Position numbers and translations under genes: made by a program | Shown: one piece after another, positions 27,151 through 34,367 of the stretch | Layout of the letters: every line of letters starts with the position of its first letter | Position numbering within the stretch: the stretch's first letter is position 1 | Source of the DNA: Tenacibaculum sp. M341 | GTDB taxonomy: Bacteria; Bacteroidota; Bacteroidia; Flavobacteriales; Flavobacteriaceae | Length of the DNA: 64,000 nt | Direction of reading: 5' to 3' | NCBI RefSeq assembly: GCF_004337695.1 | Contig: NZ_SJXJ01000002.1 | Span: forward strand, 124,001-188,000 | Notes under the pieces: generated by a model | The model's input: only the letters and a program-made list of their open reading frames with translations | Database searches by the model: none | What the model was told of the DNA's origin: nothing

Positions 27151-28908
27151 GTGAAGTATTATATTGCGATTTTAATGACCTTTTTAACACATTCCCTTTT
27201 AGCACAAGAGGCTAAATTGACAGCAAGTGTTAGTAAAAACAAGCTTGGCTTAAATCAACGTCTTCGTGTTCAGTTTACGATAAACAAACAAGGCGCTGAT
27301 AACTTTATGGCTCCTAAATTCAGTAACTTTAAAATAGTAGGAGGACCAAGTCAATCGGTAAGTCAATCTTGGGTAAATGGTAAAACAACATTTAATCAGT
27401 CGTACACATATATCATTAAACCTTTAAGAAAAGGAGAGTTCAATTTGCCTTCAGCATCTATTCAAATAGGAGGGAAAACATTGAAGTCTGAGCCAGTAAA
27501 AATAATTGTAACAGATGCCGTTAAAGTACCTAAAAATCCAAATGATCCAGATTATATAGCTGAGCAAAATATTCATTTAGTAGCTCAAATATCAAAATCT
27601 AAACCATATGTGGGAGAGGGAATTTATGTAGAGTATCGATTGTATTTTAGTAACAATGTAGGTATCTATGATAATGCTGTTACGGAATCGCCTCAATATA
27701 TTGGTTTCTGGAATCAAGAAATAAAAAATAACACAAATGATATTAAAACAGCTATGTATAACGGAGAGCAATATCGTTATGCTGTTTTAAATAAAGCTTT
27801 ATTAATTCCAACAAAGTCTGGTAAATTAACTATAGATCCTATGAAAATGGATATTGTAGTTGCTGTGCCTACTGGTAGAGGAGATTTTTTTGGAAATCCT
27901 ATAACAAGAAGAGTTCGTAAAGAGTATACTTCAGCAAGAAAAACAATCAATGTTAAAGAACTACCTTTAGAAGGGAAACCAGATAGTTTTACAGGTGCTG
28001 TAGGGAGTTTTACCTATGAAATTACTTCTAGTAAAAATACTTTAAAAGCTAATGAATCATCTCAAATTAAATTAGCTGTAAAAGGTAAAGGAAATTTAAA
28101 ATTATTTGAATTACCAAAAATTGAAACACCAAAAGAACTAGAAGTATATCAGCCAGAAAGAAAAGAAAAGGTTCGTATTACTTCGTCAGGTTTAAGTGGA
28201 TCAGTGGTAGATAACTACACAGTTGTTCCTGAGTATAAAGGGAAATATAAAATACCAAAAACATATTTTTCTTATTTTAATCCGAAAGAGGGAAAGTATC
28301 ATACAATTACTACAGAAGATATTTTTGTTGAAGTTACTGAAGGAAAAGAATTAGTAACAGCTAAGGATGATAATCAAGTAGTAAAACAAGATGTAAGATC
28401 TACAGGAAATAACTTTAGGTATATTCAAACTAGTACATCTTTGGTTGCTCCAAATAATAGTAGTTTTTTCAATTCATCTTTATTTTACACATTGTTATTA
28501 CTTCCTTTAATTTCAATTCCTGTAGCCATTGTAATAGGAAAAAAGAAAGAAGAGAGAGATGCAGATATTGTAGGAAATAAACAAAGAAAAGCTGATAGAC
28601 TAGCTAAGAAATATTTATCAGAAGCCAAACAATATTTAGGTAATAAAGAAGCATTTTATGAAGCTTTAGAGAGAGCATTACATAATTACTTAAAAGCTAA
28701 GTTAAGAGTTGAAACATCTGATATTAGTAGGGAGAAAATAACAGAATTGTTACAAAGTAAAAATGTTGGTGACTCTGATATTAGAGAATTTATTGAAGTT
28801 CTTAAAAGTTGTGATTTTGCTCGTTATACACCGTTAACAGATGTGCAAATGAATGAAGAGTTTGAAAGAGCTAAAAATGTAATTACACAATTAGATAAGC
28901 AGTTATAA
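27151..28908 (+). CDS. batD: BatD-type oxygen-tolerance protein
   Basis: A 585-residue envelope protein starting with GTG at 27151; no ATG gives a better signal peptide (LTHSLLAQ, cleavage near 18-19). A large beta-rich periplasmic region (about 20-420) includes repeated domains (EGIYVEYRLYFSNNV, VVPEYKGKYKIPKTYFSYF). A membrane segment lies near 441-463 (FYTLLLLPLISIPVAIVIG), followed by a cytosolic helical tail. It follows batC after 106 bp, where a possible internal -7 element TATTTTTG is seen at 27112-27119. Its stop overlaps the batE start. Confidence 0.92.
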   Translation: MKYYIAILMTFLTHSLLAQEAKLTASVSKNKLGLNQRLRVQFTINKQGADNFMAPKFSNFKIVGGPSQSVSQSWVNGKTTFNQSYTYIIKPLRKGEFNLPSASIQIGGKTLKSEPVKIIVTDAVKVPKNPNDPDYIAEQNIHLVAQISKSKPYVGEGIYVEYRLYFSNNVGIYDNAVTESPQYIGFWNQEIKNNTNDIKTAMYNGEQYRYAVLNKALLIPTKSGKLTIDPMKMDIVVAVPTGRGDFFGNPITRRVRKEYTSARKTINVKELPLEGKPDSFTGAVGSFTYEITSSKNTLKANESSQIKLAVKGKGNLKLFELPKIETPKELEVYQPERKEKVRITSSGLSGSVVDNYTVVPEYKGKYKIPKTYFSYFNPKEGKYHTITTEDIFVEVTEGKELVTAKDDNQVVKQDVRSTGNNFRYIQTSTSLVAPNNSSFFNSSLFYTLLLLPLISIPVAIVIGKKKEERDADIVGNKQRKADRLAKKYLSEAKQYLGNKEAFYEALERALHNYLKAKLRVETSDISREKITELLQSKNVGDSDIREFIEVLKSCDFARYTPLTDVQMNEEFERAKNVITQLDKQL

Positions 28909-29666
28909 TGGTTAGGATATTTTATTTACTCGTATTGTTTGTGTTGAGTTCTTTAAATTTAAATGCTCAATCTGCTAATGAACTTTTTGAACAAGGAAAT
29001 TCACAATATAAAGATGGGAAATATACTGAAGCAATAGCTTCTTATGAAAAAATATTATCATTAGATAATGTTTCTGCTGAACTATATTTTAATTTAGGGA
29101 ATTGTTATTACAAACTGAATAAAGTAGCACCATCTATTTATAATTATGAAAAAGCACTAAAATTAGATCCGTCTAATTCAGATGCTCAAAATAATTTAAT
29201 TTTTGCCAAAAGACTTACATTAGATAGAATAGATAGCTTACCTAAATCTTTATTGCAAAGATTTAATGAGAATTACATCAGTCAATTTTCTTATAATCAA
29301 TGGGGATTTATAACAGTGTTGTTTTCATTTATAACAGCGATATTATTTCTGTTGTACTATTTCTATAGCGGATCGAATAAGAAAAGACTATTTTTTACAA
29401 CTAGTATTATAAGTTTGTTGCTCTTAATAACTTCACTAAGTATATCTTTTAATCAATATACTAAATCTAAAAATACAATCGAGGCAATAGTTTTTAATCC
29501 AGAAGTTTCTGTGAAAAATGAGCCTACAAAAGATGCTGATGAGGCGTTCATTCTTCATGAGGGAACTAAGGTTTTAGTGCTAGACAAAGTAGATGATTGG
29601 AGTAAAATTAGATTATCAGATGGTAAGATAGGTTGGTTAAAAATTGATAATATTAAGATTTTTTAA
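28908..29666 (+). CDS. batE: BatE-type TPR and SH3-like protein
   Basis: A 252-residue protein with a signal peptide (LSSLNLNAQ), TPR repeats at about 20-95 (YKDGKYTEAIASYEKIL, YNYEKALKLDPSNSDAQNN), two membrane segments (about 132-150 and 161-180) and a C-terminal bacterial SH3-like domain (about 190-252, DDWSKIRLSDGKIGWLKID). This is the usual last gene of Bat operons. Its ATG overlaps the batD TAA by one base. Confidence 0.92.
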   Translation: MVRIFYLLVLFVLSSLNLNAQSANELFEQGNSQYKDGKYTEAIASYEKILSLDNVSAELYFNLGNCYYKLNKVAPSIYNYEKALKLDPSNSDAQNNLIFAKRLTLDRIDSLPKSLLQRFNENYISQFSYNQWGFITVLFSFITAILFLLYYFYSGSNKKRLFFTTSIISLLLLITSLSISFNQYTKSKNTIEAIVFNPEVSVKNEPTKDADEAFILHEGTKVLVLDKVDDWSKIRLSDGKIGWLKIDNIKIF

Positions 29667-29729
29667 GAACTTTTAATTGTTTTTTAACAAAGCAAGTCAG
29701 CTGTTATTGTATATTTGTTAATATCGCTT

Positions 29730-30035
29730 ATGGTTAAACAAATATCAACATACCTTCTAATTACTGTTTTGTTTACGGCAGTAGTGCTGCCTACCTACCT
29801 GAGTTTGGTTCAAGATTGTGAGATATCAATATGTATTAACGATATAGAAGAAGACTTAGAAGGAGAAGAAACCGAGAGCGTAAATGAACTAGAAATAAAA
29901 TTACTTTTTGTTGAACATTTCATAACTTCATATAAGCATACTGTAATCATTCAGAAAGCAGAATACTTATCAAAGGAATATAATTCTATACACAGGAGCT
30001 TAGAATCCCCTCCTCCAGAAATTAAACATGTCTAA
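29730..30035 (+). CDS. Small putative exported or membrane protein, unknown
   Basis: With the ATG at 29730 the product is 101 residues. It has one hydrophobic N-terminal segment (QISTYLLITVLFTAVVLPTY), an acidic middle (NDIEEDLEGEETESV) and a Pro-rich end (SPPPEIKHV). A -7 box TATATTTG at 29710-29717 is correctly placed for a short leader. The stop codon lies inside an 18-bp palindrome preceding the SulP genes. No family is recognised; linkage to the SulP operon is by position only. Confidence 0.65.
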   Translation: MVKQISTYLLITVLFTAVVLPTYLSLVQDCEISICINDIEEDLEGEETESVNELEIKLLFVEHFITSYKHTVIIQKAEYLSKEYNSIHRSLESPPPEIKHV

Positions 30036-30045
30036 ATTTAGACAT
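30028..30045. promoter_or_regulatory. Perfect 18-bp palindrome before the SulP/carbonic-anhydrase genes
   Basis: ATGTCTAAATTTAGACAT is its own reverse complement. It spans the stop codon (30033-30035) of the small upstream gene and ends 81 bp before the first SulP ATG. The absence of a loop argues for a dimeric-protein operator and against an RNA hairpin. The binding factor is unknown. Confidence 0.45.
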
Positions 30046-30125
30046 TGTCCTTTCAATTTTAAATAAACAAAGCTTAGTATAATTAACATCGGTCTTACAT
30101 AAGGTCGATTAAAAAACAATTTGAC

Positions 30126-31724
30126 ATGTTCAAAACAATTAAAAATGATTTACCCGCTAGTATAGTGGTGTTTTTTGTGGCTTTACCTTTATGTTTAGGT
30201 ATTGCCTTGGCGAGTGGTGCGCCATTATTTTCTGGCTTAATAGCAGGTATCATAGGAGGTATCGTAGTAGGAGCTTTAAGTGGTTCCAAGATTGGAGTAA
30301 GTGGTCCTGCAGCTGGTTTAGCAGCTATCGTATTTAATGCAATAGATAATCTTGATACATTTGAAGTATTTCTTTTGGCAGTAGTATTAGGTGGTGTTAT
30401 TCAATTAATTTTAGGTATTGCTAAAGCAGGAGTGATAGCATACTTTTTCCCATCTTCAGTTATCAAAGGAATGTTAACTGGTATTGGTATTATTATTATT
30501 TTAAAACAAATACCTCCATTCTTCGGAATGGCAAAGAATCCTACAGGAAATATTGAATTTCTTAATGTAGATTGGGGGAGTGTGAAGCTACTCTCAGGTT
30601 TTATAAATGCCATAAATGCTTTAATTAGTGGACAAATAACTATTGGAGCTGTCTTTATAGGTGTAGTTTCGCTAGGTATTTTACTTTTATGGTCTAAAGT
30701 GCTTTCTAAAAAAGGAAAAATATTTCAGTTAATTCAAGGGCCGCTTGTGGTGGTTGTAATAGGTATTTTGTTTTACGTGTTAACAGTTGGCGGAGGCTTA
30801 GGGCTTCTTGAAAAGCATCTTGTTTCTGTTCCTGTACCTGATAGTTTTGATAGTTTTAAAGGGCAGTTTAGTTTTCCAGATTTTTCTGCTATAACTAATA
30901 AAGGAGTTTGGATTGTTGCATTTACAATTGCTGTAGTAGCAAGTTTAGAAACTCTGTTATGTGTAGAAGCAACAGATAAATTAGATCCAGATAAAAATGT
31001 AACACCTACTAATCAAGAATTAATAGCACAAGGTACTGGAAACATTATTTCTGGATTAATTGGAGGGCTGCCTATTACACAGGTAATCGTAAGAAGTTCT
31101 GCTAATATTCAATCTGGAGGAAAAAGTAAAATGTCAGCGATTATACATGGATTTTTCTTGTTAATTTCAGTAATATTAATTCCAACGTTATTAAATAAAA
31201 TTCCGTTATCAGTATTAGCAGCAATATTATTTATCGTTGGTTTTAAATTAGCAAAACCATCAACGTTTATAGCAATGTTTAAATTAGGGTGGAAACAATG
31301 GTTGCCTTTTATGGCAACGGTTTTACCAATGGCATTAACTGGAGATTTATTATTAGGTGTTGGTTTAGGTTTAGCAGTAGGTATTTTTGTAATCTTATTA
31401 AAAAGTTTCCAAAACTCTCACTTTTTACATAAAGAAGGAGAAGATGTTGATGATGGTAAAATTAAAATGACTTTAGCTGAAGAAGTAACTTTCTTTAATA
31501 AAGGAGCAATTTTAAATGAATTAGATAATTTACCAGAAAATTCTACTCTTGAGTTAGATGTAACAAAAACGAGATATTTAGATAACGATATTATTGAAAT
31601 ATTAGAAGACTTTGCTTATAAAGCTAAAGAAAGAGATATCAATATTAAATTGATTTCAGAGAGAGGTGTTGTTGAAAACCCTCCTAGTTATATTGAGTTT
31701 TTTAGGCTGAATAAAAAAGTATAA
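30126..31724 (+). CDS. SulP-family inorganic anion transporter (1)
   Basis: A 532-residue membrane transporter with about 10-14 hydrophobic segments covering residues 10-430. The family start is clear (DLPASIVVFFVALPLCLGIALASGAP, GALSGSKIGVSGPAAGL). A short STAS-like cytosolic domain follows (about 455-532, LELDVTKTRYLDNDIIEILEDFA). SulP members carry sulfate, bicarbonate or other anions. The carbonic anhydrase two genes downstream favours bicarbonate, but this is inference. No signal peptide is expected or seen. Confidence 0.92.
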   Translation: MFKTIKNDLPASIVVFFVALPLCLGIALASGAPLFSGLIAGIIGGIVVGALSGSKIGVSGPAAGLAAIVFNAIDNLDTFEVFLLAVVLGGVIQLILGIAKAGVIAYFFPSSVIKGMLTGIGIIIILKQIPPFFGMAKNPTGNIEFLNVDWGSVKLLSGFINAINALISGQITIGAVFIGVVSLGILLLWSKVLSKKGKIFQLIQGPLVVVVIGILFYVLTVGGGLGLLEKHLVSVPVPDSFDSFKGQFSFPDFSAITNKGVWIVAFTIAVVASLETLLCVEATDKLDPDKNVTPTNQELIAQGTGNIISGLIGGLPITQVIVRSSANIQSGGKSKMSAIIHGFFLLISVILIPTLLNKIPLSVLAAILFIVGFKLAKPSTFIAMFKLGWKQWLPFMATVLPMALTGDLLLGVGLGLAVGIFVILLKSFQNSHFLHKEGEDVDDGKIKMTLAEEVTFFNKGAILNELDNLPENSTLELDVTKTRYLDNDIIEILEDFAYKAKERDINIKLISERGVVENPPSYIEFFRLNKKV

Positions 31725-31734
31725 ATTATTAATA

Positions 31735-31776
31735 AACATACTTATCATTTGTAAAAATGATAAGTATGTTGCTTTT
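31735..31776 (+). terminator. Strong hairpin between the two SulP genes
   Basis: A perfect 16-bp stem (31735-31750 with 31755-31770) with GTAA loop, followed by GCTTTT. It is directly followed by the purine-rich AAAGGAG at 31777-31783, just before the second SulP ATG at 31786. It could partly terminate transcription, or protect or process the mRNA. The T-run is short, so termination would be incomplete. Confidence 0.5.
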
Positions 31777-31785
31777 AAAGGAGTA

Positions 31786-33642
31786 ATGAAAAACTTATTT
31801 ACCAATATAAAAGGAGATTTATTTGGAGGAATTACGGCAGGTATAGTTGCTTTGCCTTTAGCTTTGGCTTTTGGAGTTTCTTCTGGATTAGGACCTAGCG
31901 CAGGATTATACGGGGCTATTTTAATTGCTTTTTTTGCTTCACTTTTTGGAGGGACAGATACACAAATCTCTGGTCCAACAGCACCAATGACAGCAGTTAG
32001 TATGGTAGTGATAGGTACTATTATTGCAGCTAATGATGGAAATGTAAATCAAGCATTACCTACAATATTAACAGTGTTTCTTTTAGCAGGAGTATTTCAG
32101 GTAGGTTTAGGATTGCTTGGATTTGGTAAATACATTCGATATATACCTTATCCGGTTGTTTCTGGATTTATGACTGCGATTGGAGTGATTATTTTAGTAA
32201 CACAAATTTTGCCTTCGATTGGTTATTATGCTAAAGAAGATGTCAGTTTTGTAGAGCAATTTAAGCCACAAGCAGAAGAAATTATTCTAACCAATATCTT
32301 AGAAGAAGAAGCAGGAAAAGGAACTTTGGTTTTAGAAGATTTTAAAGAAACAATTAAAAAAGCGCAAGACTTTCCTTCAGAAGACATTTTAAAAGAAGCT
32401 AAAACATTGGCAGGTAAAGAATCTTCGGGTGTTTTAGGAACGCTAAAAGTATTGCCTAGAGCTTTAAAAAGTATCAACTTGTTAGAGCTACTATTAGCAC
32501 TAGGAACTATTTTGATTATTTATGGCTTCAAAAAGATTACCACTGTTGTACCAAGTACATTGGTAGCTTTATTTGTAATGACAATAATAGCACTTGCTTT
32601 TAATTTAGATTACAGACCGATAGAAAAAATACCTGGTGATTTTCCAATGCCCAATCTAGAAATTTTCACAGGATTTCGTTTTGGAGATATAAAACCGTAT
32701 ATTTTTACAGCTTTTACGTTAGCTTTGCTAGGAGCAATTGATTCTTTATTAACTTCTGTAGTAGCTGATAATATGACTAAAACAAAGCACAAACCAAACA
32801 AAGAATTGGTGGGGCAGGGAATAGGTAATAGTATTGCGGCAGTTTTTGGTGGAATTCCAGGAGCGGGAGCAACAATTAGAACAGTTGTAAATATCAAATC
32901 TGGAGGAAAAACAAAGCTTTCTGGAATGATAGCAGGTGTAATGCTTTTAATTATTTTATTAGGATTAGGACCTATAGCATCTAAAATTCCTGCAGCTGTT
33001 TTAGCAGGTGTTTTAATAACGGTAGGAATAGGAGTGATGGATTACAAAGGATTAAAAGCAATTCCTAATTTGCCAAGAGATGTTAAATTAGGACCACTAA
33101 AAGTAAGTTCTGAAGTAATTATAATGATTGTAGTGTTGCTATTATCTGCTTTTTGGGATTTAGTATATGCTGTAGGAATTGGTTTGGTAATTGCATCTTT
33201 AATTTTTATGAAAAAAATAGGAGATGTTACCGCTAAAAGATCAGATGTTACTTCTTTAAAAGAGAAAGCTTGGGATGACGAATCTGAATTTCCAGAAAGT
33301 TTATCACAAGAAGTGTTTATTAAACACATAAATGGACCTTTATTTTTCGGGTCTACAAGTAATTTTCAGCAATTAGCAAAACAGATACCAGATACGGCAT
33401 CTATTGTTATTATTAGAATGGGTAAAATGCCATATGTTGATCAGTCTGGATTATTTGCTTTAGAAGATATTTTGATAGATTTAGAAAAAAATGGAATTCA
33501 TGTACTTTTCGTAGATGTTTTAGAACAACCAAAGTACATGATGGAAAAAATTGGGTTGATACCCGAATTAATACCGAAAGAACATATTTATAAAACCTTT
33601 TCTGAGTGTTTAGATTGGGTTAAAAACAATGTGAAGAAATAA
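31786..33642 (+). CDS. SulP-family inorganic anion transporter (2) with STAS domain
   Basis: A 618-residue paralogue of the preceding transporter. The core is classical (GDLFGGITAGIVALPLALAFG, GTDTQISGPTAPMT), and a full STAS domain covers about 505-610 (VIIRMGKMPYVDQSGLFALEDI). A hydrophilic insert of about 65 residues (149-215, rich in Glu and Lys) interrupts the transmembrane region between the segments ending VTQILPSIGY and starting SINLLELLLALG; the first SulP lacks it. It has an unusually clear Shine-Dalgarno (AAAGGAG). It is followed after 18 bp by the carbonic anhydrase gene. Bicarbonate uptake is the likely role by context. Confidence 0.92.
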   Translation: MKNLFTNIKGDLFGGITAGIVALPLALAFGVSSGLGPSAGLYGAILIAFFASLFGGTDTQISGPTAPMTAVSMVVIGTIIAANDGNVNQALPTILTVFLLAGVFQVGLGLLGFGKYIRYIPYPVVSGFMTAIGVIILVTQILPSIGYYAKEDVSFVEQFKPQAEEIILTNILEEEAGKGTLVLEDFKETIKKAQDFPSEDILKEAKTLAGKESSGVLGTLKVLPRALKSINLLELLLALGTILIIYGFKKITTVVPSTLVALFVMTIIALAFNLDYRPIEKIPGDFPMPNLEIFTGFRFGDIKPYIFTAFTLALLGAIDSLLTSVVADNMTKTKHKPNKELVGQGIGNSIAAVFGGIPGAGATIRTVVNIKSGGKTKLSGMIAGVMLLIILLGLGPIASKIPAAVLAGVLITVGIGVMDYKGLKAIPNLPRDVKLGPLKVSSEVIIMIVVLLLSAFWDLVYAVGIGLVIASLIFMKKIGDVTAKRSDVTSLKEKAWDDESEFPESLSQEVFIKHINGPLFFGSTSNFQQLAKQIPDTASIVIIRMGKMPYVDQSGLFALEDILIDLEKNGIHVLFVDVLEQPKYMMEKIGLIPELIPKEHIYKTFSECLDWVKNNVKK

Positions 33643-33660
33643 TTTTAAACCATTAGTATT

Positions 33661-34290
33661 ATGAGAAATACAGCGTTGACAAAAGACATTCAAACAGCAT
33701 TAACTCCCAATGCCGTTTTACAAGATTTATTAGAAGGAAATCAGCGTTATGTTGCGAATAACCTAACATCTTCGGATGTAAATTCTTTAGTAAAGCAAAC
33801 TACTGGAGGGCAATTTCCAAAAGCAGTAATCTTATCTTGTATAGATTCACGTGTGCCAGTTGAAATGGCTTTTGATCAAACAATAGGAGACGTATTTGTA
33901 GCTCGTGTAGCTGGAAATTTTGAGAATGTAGACATTTTAGGAAGCATGGAGTACTCTTGTAAAGTAGCAGGAAGTAAACTTGTTTTTGTATTAGGACATG
34001 AAAGTTGTGGAGCGGTTAAAGCAGCTTGTGATGGAGTTGAGTTAGGAAATATTACTGCAATGTTAGAAAACATCACTCCAGCAGCTAAATTAGCATCAGA
34101 ACAAGTAGAAGGAGTAGCAGATTCTTCAAATAAAGAGTTTGTTGCAAAAACTGTAGAGAATAATGTGAAGATGACTATTGAAAGAATTCGTGAGAAGAGT
34201 GAAATTTTAGCAGAGATGGAAAGAAATGGAGAGATTGAAATTGTAGGAGGTGTGTATTCTTTACATACAGGAAAAGTTACGATGATTTAA
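33661..34290 (+). CDS. Beta-class carbonic anhydrase
   Basis: A 209-residue zinc enzyme interconverting CO2 and bicarbonate. The zinc ligands are Cys60, His113 and Cys116 (LSCIDSR, LGHESCGAVKAA). The Asp62-Arg64 dyad is present. There is no signal peptide, so it acts in the cytosol. It lies 18 bp after the second SulP gene, a SulP-carbonic anhydrase pairing seen in many bacteria. A terminator follows directly. Confidence 0.94.
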   Translation: MRNTALTKDIQTALTPNAVLQDLLEGNQRYVANNLTSSDVNSLVKQTTGGQFPKAVILSCIDSRVPVEMAFDQTIGDVFVARVAGNFENVDILGSMEYSCKVAGSKLVFVLGHESCGAVKAACDGVELGNITAMLENITPAAKLASEQVEGVADSSNKEFVAKTVENNVKMTIERIREKSEILAEMERNGEIEIVGGVYSLHTGKVTMI

Positions 34291-34311
34291 TCTTTTTCAA
34301 TTGAATAAAAT

Positions 34312-34344
34312 AAAAGGTGTCTCAGATAATGAGACACCTTTTTT
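34312..34344. terminator. Bidirectional terminator between carbonic anhydrase and DUF5916 genes
   Basis: A perfect 13-bp stem, AAAAGGTGTCTCA (34312-34324) with its complement at 34330-34342, has a 5-nt loop and T-rich ends on both strands. It separates convergent genes. Confidence 0.85.
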
Positions 34345-34367
34345 ATTAAACGAAATTGTTTTGTTAT

